This document shows positions 1 through 8,808 of a DNA stretch of 64,000 nucleotides, piece after piece (position 1 is the first letter of the stretch; each line of letters begins with the position of its first letter). Source of the stretch: Metabacillus litoralis (GTDB taxonomy: Bacteria > Bacillota > Bacilli > Bacillales > Bacillaceae); the NCBI RefSeq assembly GCF_020524045.1, contig NZ_JAIVKL010000001.1:248001-312000 (forward strand), written 5' to 3'. Position numbers and translations under genes: made by a program. Below the pieces are notes generated by a model. It had not been told where the DNA came from. It searched no databases and was given only the letters and a program-made list of their open reading frames with translations.

Positions 1-60
1 ATTTAGAACCTGTTTTTGTTTGAGTTTTCAATCCCTACTGTTCTTTAAAAACTTGATAAA
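1..60. other. Sequence resembling a Bacillus rRNA spacer/leader motif
   Basis: This edge segment contains GTTCTTTAAAAACTTGATAA, close to the GTTCTTTGAAAACTAGATAA motif that precedes 23S genes in many Bacillus rRNA spacers, and also a TTTGTTTGAGTTTTC stretch like the spacer antiterminator region. No rRNA gene follows inside the window. The resemblance is from memory and could be chance or a relic. Confidence 0.25.
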
Positions 61-72
61 ATAAACAAGAAA

Positions 73-104
73 GGTAAGACTGTGATCAAATGACCAGTCT
101 TACC
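73..104 (-). terminator. Terminator hairpin, probably the displaced original mutL terminator
   Basis: GGTAAGACTG at 73-82 pairs perfectly with CAGTCTTACC at 95-104. On the minus strand the stem is followed by a T-rich tail. The same arrangement (AAGAAAGGTAA hairpin, then a CTCGTTTAA motif) recurs right after mutL at 3998-4058. This fits a second, displaced copy of the mutL 3' end. Confidence 0.6.
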
Positions 105-127
105 TCTCTTCATTATATAATACAAAT

Positions 128-145
128 ATTACATTACTCGTTTAA
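128..145. repeat. Left attachment-site-like repeat (copy of mutL 3' end)
   Basis: ATTACATTACTCGTTTAA here matches ATCACATCACTCGTTTAA at 4041-4058 with two T/C differences. Read on the minus strand it could encode the end of MutL (KRVM or similar, then stop). This fits recombination inside the last codons of mutL that restored the reading frame on one side. Confidence 0.55.
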
Positions 146-159
146 TTACAGACTTTCAC

Positions 160-171
160 GAACGTTCGTTC
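160..171. promoter_or_regulatory. LexA/DinR-box-like motif
   Basis: GAAC-GTTC-GTTC matches the GAAC-N4-GTTC core of the Bacillus LexA box, with a preceding C as in the full consensus; the outer position on the other side differs. No clear gene start is next to it. It may be a relic of phage regulation. Confidence 0.25.
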
Positions 172-254
172 TATTTATTTATTGAATTTTTTTTTCTATA
201 TAAATGTAATTTCAAATAACTTTTTCATATACTTTTGTTAAACATTGGACAAAC

Positions 255-296
255 TGTGGTCATTTTGGTGGTCACTTATTATAATGTGGTCATTTT
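255..296 (+). repeat. Integrase arm-type direct repeats, left end
   Basis: TGTGGTCATTTT occurs at 255-266 and 285-296, with a shorter GTGGTCA at 268-274 between them. The same word occurs twice at 3965-3985 at the other end of the element. Short direct repeats of this kind flank attachment sites of Gram-positive phages and ICEs, where the integrase N-terminal domain binds them. Confidence 0.6.
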
Positions 297-452
297 AAAA
301 AGGTCCAAAAAATCAGCTTCAACTTGTAACCTAGAAATAATACCCTTTTTCTTATCCTATTATCTATACAAGATGTCTTGTCTGGATAATAGGACTATAA
401 ATAGGGTTATTTTTATTTTCCCTCTATTATATTTACTCTTTTTTAAATAAAA

Positions 453-486
453 AAATACCCTTACTTAATCAATTGTAAGAGTATTT
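453..486. terminator. Bidirectional hairpin terminator
   Basis: AAATACCCTTA at 453-463 pairs with TAAGAGTATTT at 476-486 with one mismatch. A-rich sequence lies before it and T-rich sequence after it. It lies downstream of the immunity gene on the minus strand. Confidence 0.5.
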
Positions 487-692
487 CTTAAACTTATTAT
501 TTAATATTACTTAATTCTACTGTTATTTCTCCCTTCTGATAAAAATCTATTACATAACTTTAATAATAATTTACATATAAGTTTCTGATCCAACCTACTG
601 AATATCATCTAATACTTGAAGTGGATTTTTAAGTTAGTTTCTATTTCAAAACTATCTGTATAATTCCAAAGATTTAATAGATGAAATGCGGA
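487..692. other. Gene-less stretch with possible minus-strand coding relics
   Basis: No complete gene is visible. On the minus strand, short protein-like runs interrupted by stops appear, for example one ending ITVELSNIK at the stop codon at 497-499. They may be the tail of a decayed gene downstream of the immunity gene, but they are too short to classify. Confidence 0.25.
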
Positions 693-1286
693 TTAATCAT
701 TAAGTAAATCATCATCTAACCAAATTTCCACATCATCAAGGTCTACTTCTTCTGCAATTTTATCATTTAGTTTTAATGAGTTTAAGAAGTTTAAAAAACT
801 ATTACTAATAATTTCTATGTTTTCGTAATAAGAATTTGTATCAGTATCAGAATTTATTTCACCTATCATTTTCCTAGCTTCTAATTCATTTTCATGATAC
901 CAAAGGAAAACACTTTCATTGGTTTCTTCTTTCACACCTATACATACTTGATCACCATTAGGACGCTCTCCAATCGGTATAAGATTCTGTGGCATTCTAA
1001 ATAAAAATGTTTCGATTTGTGCAGTAAGGTTATCATTACCAGTTAAGCAATAGAGCTCGTTTAATAAAAATTCTGAATCTTCAATATTAAATGAAACTGT
1101 ATCAGAAAAAAAGCCATTATTACATAATAATAGGAAACACTTATAACTTTCAGGTAAAAATAAATTGTATTTTTCTTCTATTCCCTGAATTAGATTTAAT
1201 TTTTCTTTAAATGTATCATTATCTGATATTTCAAGTTTAAATTTAGATAATATAGATATTATATCTTTTTCATACTCTGTATACAT
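693..1286 (-). CDS. SUKH (SMI1/KNR4) family immunity protein
   Basis: A 197-residue acidic protein with the SUKH signature near residues 38-60 (EEKYNLFLPESYKCFLLL, then CNNG). SUKH proteins are the commonest immunity proteins of bacterial polymorphic toxins and bind the toxin tip. The gene starts 1 bp after the stop of the toxin gene, with AGAGGAGGA ending 7 nt before its ATG inside the toxin's last codons, so translation is probably coupled. The C-terminus is very acidic (DLDDVEIWLDDDLLND), suited to masking a basic nuclease. I infer that it neutralises the neighbouring HNH toxin in the cytoplasm. Confidence 0.85.
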   Translation of the reverse strand: MYTEYEKDIISILSKFKLEISDNDTFKEKLNLIQGIEEKYNLFLPESYKCFLLLCNNGFFSDTVSFNIEDSEFLLNELYCLTGNDNLTAQIETFLFRMPQNLIPIGERPNGDQVCIGVKEETNESVFLWYHENELEARKMIGEINSDTDTNSYYENIEIISNSFLNFLNSLKLNDKIAEEVDLDDVEIWLDDDLLND

Positions 1287-1287
1287 T

Positions 1288-2799
1288 TTAATATCCTCCT
1301 CTTAAATCTGATGCAGAACCAATATGTGGTATGTTTTTATGTAACTTTGTTGGAACTAATTGAATTGAATCATTACTTGCATGATGTGGTGTTAACCCTT
1401 GATTTTTCAACCATTTCTTCGCTTGATTCTCAGACTCAAATCCTTTTGCCTTCATTAGCTTTTGATATACTAATTTAAAATCATTATCTGTACCTGTTAA
1501 TTGACCAGGCTTAAATGTTAGATTACCTTTTGCATATGGTGAAAAATCTGGTCGCCCATTCTTAAATTCAATTGGTTTTCCACCAGTTACAGAGTTTACA
1601 TCTGAATTATTTGAATACCATTTACCATTTCCAGGGGATCCATCCCATTTCCCATTAGTCTTAGGTAGTCTAGTTTTAGGATTTAAACTATTAACTACCT
1701 CTGCAAACTTTGGATCCAACTTCATTGTTAATTTGGTTCCAGCTTTTATAAGCTTTATTCCCCCGTTAACAAGCTTACCACCTGGAATAAAGCTTAACCC
1801 AGCAATTACTTTATCTAAAGTATTAGCATTAGAATCGAGCAACGTTTTAATATCATCACCAATTATAAAGTCAAATCCTAATTTTGCAATATCCTTTAAT
1901 GATTTACTTACTTCCCCCCATGTAGAATTTTTATTATTAATAACCTTCTCGTGAGAATTATATAATACTAGAGTATTACCAATTTGAGGTTTTGGTGGTG
2001 TATAAGTCTTAGGTTTATTTATGTAGTCTTTCAAATAAGCATAGGTTTGATTCCCCGCAATCCCATCTTGACTAATACCTACTTTCTTTTGAAATGCTTT
2101 AACAGCAGACTCAGTCTTATTACCAAATTTACCATCAATAGTACCTAATTCAAATCCTGCTTTTTCAAGCATAGTCTGTAAACTCTTAACTGCATCACCA
2201 CTATTTCCTTCTCGTAATGTTTGACCAGTCCATCCAGAAGATGTTTTTTTTGTGGTCGTAGAAGGTTTGTAACTTTTCAATTTGCTATATGTAGTTGATC
2301 CAGCAATCCCATCCTGGCTGATTCCAACTTTTTTCTGGAATGATTTTAGTGCGCCAGCTGTCTTATCTCCATATACTCCGTCTACTTTTCCTACATCAAA
2401 CCCTGCTTTTTCTAACATGTTTTGCAGATCTTTAACAGCCTCTCCTTTACTCCCTTTCCTTAAAGTCTGACCTGTCCAATCTGCAGTATTATTTTTTGTT
2501 GTTTGATTATTAACTATCGTTGTTTTTGTATAAGTAGACTTTAATTTGGAATAAGTATTTTTTCCTGCAATGCCATCTTGGCTTAACCCCATTTTTTTCT
2601 GGTAAGACTTAACTGCAGCTTCTGTTTGATTACCAAATTTTCCATCAGCACTTAATTTATATCCTACTTTATTTAACATGTTTTGTAGGTCTTTTACGTG
2701 CTGACCGGATGAACCTTTCTTTAAAGAATTTCCTTGCCAACTAGTAGATATGGGCATTCGAATAGCTCTTTGGTTAGAGCCAACTGCTACATTTACCAT
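1288..2799 (-). CDS. Polymorphic toxin: three peptidoglycan-binding repeats plus HNH-type nuclease tip
   Basis: 503 residues. Three PG_binding_1 repeats lie at about 21-88, 107-176 and 189-258, each with the DGxxG...A(V/L)KxxQKK..G(L/I)SQDGIAG pattern. A linker and a hydrophobic pre-toxin-like stretch (FIPGGK, about 325-360) follow. The last 100 residues hold GRPDFSPYA and a His-rich ending with PHH at 471-473, LVPTKLH at 481-487 and PH at 491-492. That ending resembles the LHH/WHH group of HNH/Endonuclease VII toxins (family assignment from memory). No signal peptide or membrane segment is visible, so secretion is unclear; the cell-wall repeats suggest action or anchoring outside. AAAGGAGTG precedes the ATG. 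The gene lies downstream of a lysin remnant, the usual place for phage-carried cargo. Confidence 0.85.
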   Translation of the reverse strand: MVNVAVGSNQRAIRMPISTSWQGNSLKKGSSGQHVKDLQNMLNKVGYKLSADGKFGNQTEAAVKSYQKKMGLSQDGIAGKNTYSKLKSTYTKTTIVNNQTTKNNTADWTGQTLRKGSKGEAVKDLQNMLEKAGFDVGKVDGVYGDKTAGALKSFQKKVGISQDGIAGSTTYSKLKSYKPSTTTKKTSSGWTGQTLREGNSGDAVKSLQTMLEKAGFELGTIDGKFGNKTESAVKAFQKKVGISQDGIAGNQTYAYLKDYINKPKTYTPPKPQIGNTLVLYNSHEKVINNKNSTWGEVSKSLKDIAKLGFDFIIGDDIKTLLDSNANTLDKVIAGLSFIPGGKLVNGGIKLIKAGTKLTMKLDPKFAEVVNSLNPKTRLPKTNGKWDGSPGNGKWYSNNSDVNSVTGGKPIEFKNGRPDFSPYAKGNLTFKPGQLTGTDNDFKLVYQKLMKAKGFESENQAKKWLKNQGLTPHHASNDSIQLVPTKLHKNIPHIGSASDLRGGY

Positions 2800-3029
2800 A
2801 AAAACACTCCTTTAGAATTATTTACACAAGGAGTATATCGACCTATTCATTTGTAATTTTTACATTTTTATACAATAGTAATTTCTTCTTTTTACGACAT
2901 TTTTCTACAAGTTTCACACCTAATCTATATTATATCTGCATTTATGAGATATTGGGGGCCAGCTATAAACATGCATGCTACGAAGTTATTAGAAAAGTAT
3001 TTTAGAGGAATTTAAAAGGAGCGATAAAT

Positions 3030-3059
3030 ATGTTTAGACCAGGTACGTGTGGTAGATAG
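3030..3059 (+). other. Possible 9-codon micro-ORF (MFRPGTCGR)
   Basis: An ATG is preceded by AAAAGGAG with 9 nt spacing and runs nine codons to TAG. The good ribosome binding site is the only support. It could be the intact start of a gene that was cut by the deletion next to it. No function is assigned. Confidence 0.2.
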
Positions 3060-3079
3060 ATAATTAATTTAAAATATGA

Positions 3080-3181
3080 TTAAGCCCCTCCATTAGGAAG
3101 GGCATATTTATACTTAACTCTTATTTTCTGTCCTGCATAGATGATATTTGCATCCGGAATATCATTCCAAGCCTGCAGGAA
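3080..3181 (-). pseudogene. C-terminal LysM fragment of a lysin/cell-wall hydrolase
   Basis: The minus strand encodes about 33 residues, AWNDIPDANIIYAG then QKIRVK and a short tail, ending at TAA (3080-3082). This is the typical second half of a LysM peptidoglycan-binding domain, as found at the end of phage amidases. An in-frame stop directly upstream and abutting integrase sequence show that its 5' part is gone. The junction lies at about 3176-3181. Confidence 0.7.
3084..3103 (-). terminator. Imperfect hairpin at the end of the lysin fragment
   Basis: GCCCCTCC at 3084-3091 faces GGAAGGGC at 3096-3103 with one mismatch. The minus-strand downstream sequence is AT-rich. It is a plausible remnant of the lysin terminator. 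Confidence 0.35.
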
Positions 3182-3963
3182 TTACTTGATGAAGGGCTAA
3201 CTGAAGAATACGTCCAGTATATACATTCAATTCTTAAATCTGCAGCTCGACAGCTGTCGATTGGAAGTACCTCAAAAATAACCATATGAACAATGTGAAG
3301 GCTCCTAAGAGAGTTAAGAAAAAAGTTGAAACCTGGTCAATTGATGAATGTAATATATTTCTTAATAGAATGAGACAACAGAAAGACCATATATTCATTT
3401 TATACTTTCTTGCTATCTATACCGGTATGAGACGAGTAGAAGTACTTGGACTAAGATGGAAAGATATTGATTTTGATAGAAAGAGAATTTATGTAGAACA
3501 TTCTCTTTATTACATATCTGGTGAAGGATTAATATTGCAACAACCAAAAACGACGAGTGGTAATAGAAATAGCTCCATCATAGATGAGGGTATTGAAGAA
3601 TTGAAGTCTTATAGAGTTAAAAAACAAGAACAACTTTTGAAAGTTGGGATGAAATTAACTGACGAGCATTTTGTTGTTTCATCATATGGTGGGGAACCAG
3701 TAAATCCAAATACAATACATAAGCAGTTTTTATATGATACTAAATTAGCTGGTCTCAAAAGGATTAGGTTCCACGATCTGAGACATACACATGCAACTAT
3801 CATGTTAGAGATAGGTGAAAGCCCAAAAGTTGTATCTGAACGATTAGGTCATGCAATTGTTTCTATCACATTTGATAAATATAGTCATGTCACTCCCAAT
3901 TTACAAACTGAATCAGCCGAAAATTTTGCAAAAGCATTAAGAAAAACTAGCTCTGAGCAATGA
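3176..3963 (+). pseudogene. Tyrosine integrase, 5'-truncated and frameshifted
   Basis: The catalytic domain is intact in 3286-3963: GMRRVEVLGLRW (first Arg), HDLRHTHAT (His and Arg box), LGH and the Tyr in FDKYSHV. Upstream, the same protein continues in another frame: QELLDEGLTEEYVQYIHSIL from 3176 is a core-binding (SAM-like) segment, and AVDWKYLKNNHM follows in the frame of the long ORF from 3253. A single missing base near 3253 explains the shift. The arm-binding N-terminus is absent. A full integrase is about 370 residues; about 262 codons remain. Integration or excision by this copy is unlikely. The ATG at 3286 would give only a 225-residue catalytic fragment. Confidence 0.8.
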
Positions 3964-3964
3964 A

Positions 3965-3985
3965 TGTGGTCATTTTGTGGTCATT
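3965..3985 (+). repeat. Integrase arm-type direct repeats, right end
   Basis: TGTGGTCATTTT at 3965-3976 is followed at once by GTGGTCATT at 3977-3985. They start just after the integrase stop codon. The same word occurs at the far end (255-296), matching the symmetrical arm sites of phage attachment regions. Confidence 0.6.
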
Positions 3986-3997
3986 ACATCAAAAAAG

Positions 3998-4034
3998 AAA
4001 GGTAAAACCCATATTTATCATCGGTTTTACCTTT
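3998..4034 (-). terminator. mutL terminator
   Basis: AAAGGTAAAACC at 3998-4009 pairs with GGTTTTACCTTT at 4023-4034. On the minus strand it follows the mutL stop by about 8 nt and is succeeded by TTTCTTTTTT. Confidence 0.85.
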
Positions 4035-4040
4035 TAATAA

Positions 4041-4058
4041 ATCACATCACTCGTTTAA
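4041..4058. repeat. Right attachment-site-like repeat in the end of mutL
   Basis: ATCACATCACTCGTTTAA includes the last five codons and the stop of mutL. It has a 16/18 match at 128-145. Genes are a common target when a phage carries a copy of the gene's end. Confidence 0.55.
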
Positions 4059-5979
4059 ACATCTTCTCCATCTCATAAGTCGAATAATGAACAATGATAG
4101 GTCGACCATGTGGACATGTAAATGGGTCAGAGCTTTGTCTCAATGCTTCTAACAAAGCAAAAATTTCATCGCTTCGCAAATGGTGGTTTGCTTTTATTGA
4201 AGCTTTGCAGCTCATCATGATTGCCGCTTCTTCTCTTAATTTTTTTAAATTGATTTTTTTATCATCTAAAACCTGCTGTATGATTTCTTCAATAGTTGTT
4301 ACTTCGTTTCCCTTTGGAAACCATTGTGGATGTGATCTCACAATATAACTATTACGACCAAATGACTCAAGAAATATCCCTACCTGTGAAAGAGTTTCTA
4401 GATGCTCTTCAATGATCATCACTTCATCATTAGAGTATTCAAAAGTAAGAGGAACTAATAGCTCTTGAACCTCAGATTGGATGTCTCCCACCTTCTCACG
4501 ATAAAACTCATACTTGATTCTCTCTTGTGCTGCATGTTGATCTATTATAAAAAGACCTTGATCATTTTGCGCTAGTATATATGTCCCATGCATTTGACCA
4601 ATTGGATACAAAGGTGGAATACGTTTTGTTTCTTCATAAGAAACATCATCATCATCTATATGATCTGAGTACTCATTTTGAGGAATGATCTCTTCGGTAT
4701 GATTAATTTCATCTAGAATTCGTTCCTCATAATCTTTCTCTGGTATAGTATTTTGTTCTTTGAGTAAATAATTTTCTAATTTCTGTTCATTTCTTCCATT
4801 TTCTAAAGGATTCGTTAAAGTCGGACGTTCCTTAAATAATGGACTTTCTTTTACAACTGGTGAGTCGTTAAAATGGGTAGGCTTTTGACTAGTATGACGG
4901 TCCGCTTCAGTACCATGATTAAATGTAAATTGTTGTTGTTCGTCAAAGGACTTTACTTTTTGGATTTTCGGTGTTTCAACAGATGGAATAAGTTGTTGCT
5001 TTTTAAAAACATCTCTTATTCCATTTGTTATTAACTCATTTAATTCAGCCTCTTTGCTTAGTCTTACTTCGAGCTTTGAAGGATGTACATTCACATCAAC
5101 AAGCAAAGGGTCCATTTTTATTTCTAAAAAGACAATTGGAAATCGACCAATTGGAAGTAAAGTGTGATATCCCTGTTGAATCGCTTTGACAAGAGAATAA
5201 TTTTTAATAAAACGACCATTAATAATTGTTGAAATATAGTTTCTAGAAGCTCTTGTGATTTCAGGTAATGCAATATAACCAGTAACCTGAAAGTCTAAAG
5301 ATTCTAAGGAGAGCTTTTTCATTTTCTTCGCAATTGAGAGACCATAGATTGCAGCTAGAACTTGGCGAACGTCTCCACTACCATTTGTGTGTAGAAGCTT
5401 TTTGCCGTTATGAACTAGACGAATGGATACCTCTGGATGCGCTAAAGCAATTCGATTGACAATATCGGTTATATTTCCTAATTCAGTATGAATAGTTTTC
5501 ATATATTTTAAACGGGCAGGTGTATTGAAAAATAGGTTTCTTACTGTAATATCAGTACCTTTTCGACTTGCTGTTGATTCGTGCTTTTCTATCTTTCCAC
5601 CCGATAAGATTAAGTTCGTTCCTGCACCTTCACCAGTACTCGTTTTCATATCAAGAAGTGAAACAGAAGCAATACTTGGTAAAGCTTCACCTCGAAATCC
5701 TAAAGTACGAATTCGGAATAAATCATTTTCATCTTTAATTTTACTTGTGGCATGGCGATGAAAAGCATTTAAACAATCATCTTGTTCAATTCCGTCACCA
5801 TTATCTACAATTCGAATTTTACTTAAGCCAGCTTCTTCTATGTCAATTTCAACTACTGTACTATTGGCATCAATTGCGTTCTCGAGTATTTCTTTTACAA
5901 CAGATGCCGGTCGTTCTACAACTTCACCTGCTGCAATTTTATTTGATAGTGAATCATCGAGGCGTATGATCTTTCCCAT
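4042..5979 (-). CDS. mutL: DNA mismatch repair protein MutL
   Basis: Couples mismatch recognition by MutS to strand removal. The N-terminal GHKL ATPase motifs are visible ([25 protein letters not shown]). The C-terminal domain carries the endonuclease motif [12 protein letters not shown] together with [10 protein letters not shown] and CPHGRP, as in MutL proteins of bacteria without MutH. I chose the ATG at 5979 (MGKIIRLDD, 645 residues) because GGGTGGTGAT lies just upstream of it. A GTG at 5991 would overlap that ribosome binding site. It lies 39 bp downstream of mutS. Its last codons are the apparent integration site of the neighbouring element. Confidence 0.97.
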   Translation of the reverse strand: MGKIIRLDDSLSNKIAAGEVVERPASVVKEILENAIDANSTVVEIDIEEAGLSKIRIVDNGDGIEQDDCLNAFHRHATSKIKDENDLFRIRTLGFRGEALPSIASVSLLDMKTSTGEGAGTNLILSGGKIEKHESTASRKGTDITVRNLFFNTPARLKYMKTIHTELGNITDIVNRIALAHPEVSIRLVHNGKKLLHTNGSGDVRQVLAAIYGLSIAKKMKKLSLESLDFQVTGYIALPEITRASRNYISTIINGRFIKNYSLVKAIQQGYHTLLPIGRFPIVFLEIKMDPLLVDVNVHPSKLEVRLSKEAELNELITNGIRDVFKKQQLIPSVETPKIQKVKSFDEQQQFTFNHGTEADRHTSQKPTHFNDSPVVKESPLFKERPTLTNPLENGRNEQKLENYLLKEQNTIPEKDYEERILDEINHTEEIIPQNEYSDHIDDDDVSYEETKRIPPLYPIGQMHGTYILAQNDQGLFIIDQHAAQERIKYEFYREKVGDIQSEVQELLVPLTFEYSNDEVMIIEEHLETLSQVGIFLESFGRNSYIVRSHPQWFPKGNEVTTIEEIIQQVLDDKKINLKKLREEAAIMMSCKASIKANHHLRSDEIFALLEALRQSSDPFTCPHGRPIIVHYSTYEMEKMFKRVM

Positions 5980-6018
5980 AAATATCACCACCCTTTCTAA
6001 AGTAAAGGAAAACAGAGC

Positions 6019-8613
6019 TTAAGATTTAATCTTTTTTTGTAACTGATAAAGTTGATTCATAGCATCTAATGGTGTCATTTCTAGTAGATTTAATGATTTT
6101 AAAAGGTCTATTGCTGCTTGTTCTTTTTTAGGAATCTGCTGAATTTTATTTGATGTTTGTTTTTCAGTCGGAAATAACGATAGTTGCGAATCTGAAAAGA
6201 TCTCTTCCTTCACAATATCTTTTTTTACTAAAGGTATTGCTTCTGTTTTTTCTTTTTCTAACTCAACTAAAATTTCTTTTGCTCTTTTTATTAGTGAGCT
6301 TGGAAGATCTGCAAGTTCTGCAACATGTATGCCATAACTCTTATCTGCTGCACCTTCCTCTATTTTGTGTAAAAAAACAACTCGTCCGTTTTCTTCAATT
6401 GCTTTAACATGTATATTTTTTAAAGAATGTAATTGTTCTTCAAGAACAGTTAATTCATGATAGTGTGTTGAGAATAGAGTTTTTGCCCCAATTTGTTCAT
6501 GGATATGCTCTATAATCGCCTGTGCTAATGCCATACCATCATAAGTAGAAGTACCTCGTCCAATTTCATCAAACAATATTAAACTTTGTGAAGTTGCATT
6601 TGCGATCGCATTTCTTGCTTCTAGCATTTCTACCATAAATGTACTTTGTCCTGATATTAAATCATCTGCCGCACCTATTCTAGTGAAAATTTGATCAAAA
6701 ATAGGTAAAACAGCAGTTGAAGCAGGTACATAACAACCAATTTGTGCAAGAATTGATGTTAAAGCGACTTGTCTCATATAAGTGCTTTTACCGGACATGT
6801 TAGGACCAGTAATAAGTAACATTGCTCTTTTTTCACTAAACGAGCAATCATTTGCTACGTATTCTTGTGAATCCATCACTTTTTCAACAACAGGATGACG
6901 TCCATCTTTAATCGATAGCTCACCTTTTCTTGAAAATTCAGGTTTACAATAATGACGATTTTCACTAACAGTTGCAAAACATTGTAAAACATCTAATTGA
7001 CTTAAGTGTTTTGCTAAACCTTGTAACCTTGGAATATAGTTTTTTATTTTATCACGAATTTCTACAAATAGCTGATATTCTAATTCTACGATTTTTTCTT
7101 CAGCTTCTAAAATTAATGACTCTTTTTCTTTTAGGTCTGGAGTAATAAAACGTTCAGCATTTGATAAAGTTTGCTTCCGCTCATATAAACCTTCTTCTAA
7201 TAAGTGAAGATTTGCTCTTGTAACCTCAATAAAATAACCAAAAACTTTGTTATAACCTATCTTTAATGATTTAATACCCGTTTTCTGACGCTCTTGCTGC
7301 TCAAGCTGCGCTATCCACGTTTTCCCATTTCGACTTGCATCGCGATATTGGTCTAATTGACCATGATAACCATCCTTAATAATGCTTCCTTCTTTTATAG
7401 ATAAAGGAGGGTTTTCAATAATAGCTTCTTCTAATAGCATGGTTAAATCAGCACATGGATCTAGTTGCTGTGAAAAATATCCTTCTTTTAGCAATGATTG
7501 ACAGAGCTTTTCAATCTCTGGAACTTGCTGTAATGACTTTTTCAATTGTATTAAGTCTCTTGCATTTACGTTACCGAAAGCGACTCGACCAGCTAGTCGT
7601 TCTAAGTCATAAACTTCCTTTAAAAGCTGTCGTAGATCTTCTCTTTCAAAATAATTCTCTATTAATGTTTCCACCATTAATAAGCGTTCTTCAATCAACG
7701 AACGATCTACAAGAGGTTTATCTACCCACTGCTTTAATAAGCGTCCACCCATAGCTGTTTTAGTTTCATCTAACAGCCAGAGAAGTGACCCCTTTTTTCC
7801 TTTTGAACGAATCGTCTCTGTTAATTCTAAATTGCGTTTTGAATATAAATCTATTTTCATTGCATCTTGTAAATAATAGACTTTTACTTGCTGAAGATGA
7901 TCTAGACTTCTTTTTTGTGTACGTTGTAGATATGTGATTAACCTACCAAAAGTTATCACAAGACGCTCATCATCAACTTGATTCATTAGAACTTCAAGAT
8001 TTGAAGAAACATCTGTGTCTAATTGATAAGACAAAGTTGCTTCACAGCGGTCAACCAACTGTTTTTTTAAGTGATCAGGAAATTCACTTGAAATGACAAC
8101 TTCCTTGGCTCCAACAGAATAAACTTCATTTAAAAGCTCATCAAAGCTGGCACAGAGAGCTACAAGGTTTTCGCCTGTAGTTAAATCACTCAACGCAAGA
8201 CCAAACTGTGAGTCAAAAGCTGTAAGAGAAGCAATGTAATTATTCTCTTTATCTTGTATCGCTTTTCCATCCATAACAGTACCAGGTGTAATTAGCTGTA
8301 CTACTTCCCTTCTAACAACACCTTTTGCTTGCTTTGGATCTTCTGTTTGTTCACAGATCGCTACTTTATAACCTTTTGTAATAAGCTGTTCAATATAGTT
8401 AGGTGCAGAATGATATGGAACTCCACACATTGGAATTCGGTCTTCTCCGCCACCATCACGACTTGTTAATGTAATTTCGAGTTCCTGTGATGCATGAACG
8501 GCATCATCAAAAAACATTTCATAAAAATCACCTAAACGAAAAAATAAAAAGGCATCTTGATAATTTGCCTTAATCTTCAAATATTGCTGTATCATCGGCG
8601 TATATGTTGCCAT
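6019..8613 (-). CDS. mutS: DNA mismatch recognition ATPase MutS
   Basis: 864 residues, the usual length. The mismatch-reading motif LGDFYEMF is near residue 30. The ATPase domain has [13 protein letters not shown] (Walker A), [14 protein letters not shown] (Walker B and signature) and STHYHELT. It binds mismatches as a dimer and recruits MutL. A GGGGGAT site precedes the ATG. It forms an operon with mutL. The promoter of the divergent merR gene is about 120 bp upstream of its start. Confidence 0.98.
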   Translation of the reverse strand: MATYTPMIQQYLKIKANYQDAFLFFRLGDFYEMFFDDAVHASQELEITLTSRDGGGEDRIPMCGVPYHSAPNYIEQLITKGYKVAICEQTEDPKQAKGVVRREVVQLITPGTVMDGKAIQDKENNYIASLTAFDSQFGLALSDLTTGENLVALCASFDELLNEVYSVGAKEVVISSEFPDHLKKQLVDRCEATLSYQLDTDVSSNLEVLMNQVDDERLVITFGRLITYLQRTQKRSLDHLQQVKVYYLQDAMKIDLYSKRNLELTETIRSKGKKGSLLWLLDETKTAMGGRLLKQWVDKPLVDRSLIEERLLMVETLIENYFEREDLRQLLKEVYDLERLAGRVAFGNVNARDLIQLKKSLQQVPEIEKLCQSLLKEGYFSQQLDPCADLTMLLEEAIIENPPLSIKEGSIIKDGYHGQLDQYRDASRNGKTWIAQLEQQERQKTGIKSLKIGYNKVFGYFIEVTRANLHLLEEGLYERKQTLSNAERFITPDLKEKESLILEAEEKIVELEYQLFVEIRDKIKNYIPRLQGLAKHLSQLDVLQCFATVSENRHYCKPEFSRKGELSIKDGRHPVVEKVMDSQEYVANDCSFSEKRAMLLITGPNMSGKSTYMRQVALTSILAQIGCYVPASTAVLPIFDQIFTRIGAADDLISGQSTFMVEMLEARNAIANATSQSLILFDEIGRGTSTYDGMALAQAIIEHIHEQIGAKTLFSTHYHELTVLEEQLHSLKNIHVKAIEENGRVVFLHKIEEGAADKSYGIHVAELADLPSSLIKRAKEILVELEKEKTEAIPLVKKDIVKEEIFSDSQLSLFPTEKQTSNKIQQIPKKEQAAIDLLKSLNLLEMTPLDAMNQLYQLQKKIKS

Positions 8614-8736
8614 TTTTATCCCCCAATATCACCTAAACGTTCTATAAAAATACATTTTATTATACCATAGATCGACAAATTCTTGGTGTAATTGCATAAG
8701 GGAAACAGAGGAATCTAAAATAAATCAAAAAAAACA

Positions 8737-8767
8737 TTGCATCTAACGTTACGTTAGATTCTAAAAT
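8737..8767 (+). promoter_or_regulatory. MerR-type promoter with 19-bp spacer and operator
   Basis: -35 TTGCAT (8737-8742) and -10 TAAAAT (8762-8767) are 19 bp apart. The spacer region holds a perfect 9-1-9 inverted repeat at 8741-8759 (ATCTAACGT, T, ACGTTAGAT). An over-long spacer with a central palindrome is the hallmark of promoters that MerR activators untwist. It should drive the regulator and exporter below. Confidence 0.85.
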
Positions 8768-8808
8768 AAGGTTATAGAATAAAAGAATTAGTGAAAAGGA
8801 GAAAAAAC

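Larger units (their letters stand above)
128..4058. mobile_element. Collapsed prophage/integrative element at the 3' end of mutL
   Basis: The borders are an 18-bp imperfect repeat of the mutL end (128-145 and 4041-4058, 16 of 18 identical). Inside each border lie TGTGGTCA arm-like repeats and, next to mutL, a tyrosine integrase remnant. Inside are a lysin tail, a toxin and an immunity gene. The order att, immunity, toxin, lysin, [deletion], integrase, att is that of a prophage that lost its interior but kept cargo located between lysis genes and the attachment site. The borders are inferred from the repeats only. Confidence 0.65.

Noticed and set aside
235-450. 71-codon plus-strand ORF near the left border
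   Set aside because: It reads straight through the TGTGGTCATTTT arm repeats, has no ribosome binding site and its composition is not protein-like.
2970-2996. Sequence like half of a loxP site (TACGAAGTTAT)
   Set aside because: Only one 11-base arm matches, with no second arm at the right distance; likely chance.
3286-3963. A complete short integrase gene starting at the ATG at 3286
   Set aside because: Upstream sequence encodes the missing part of the same protein in another frame, so the ATG is an internal methionine of a broken gene.
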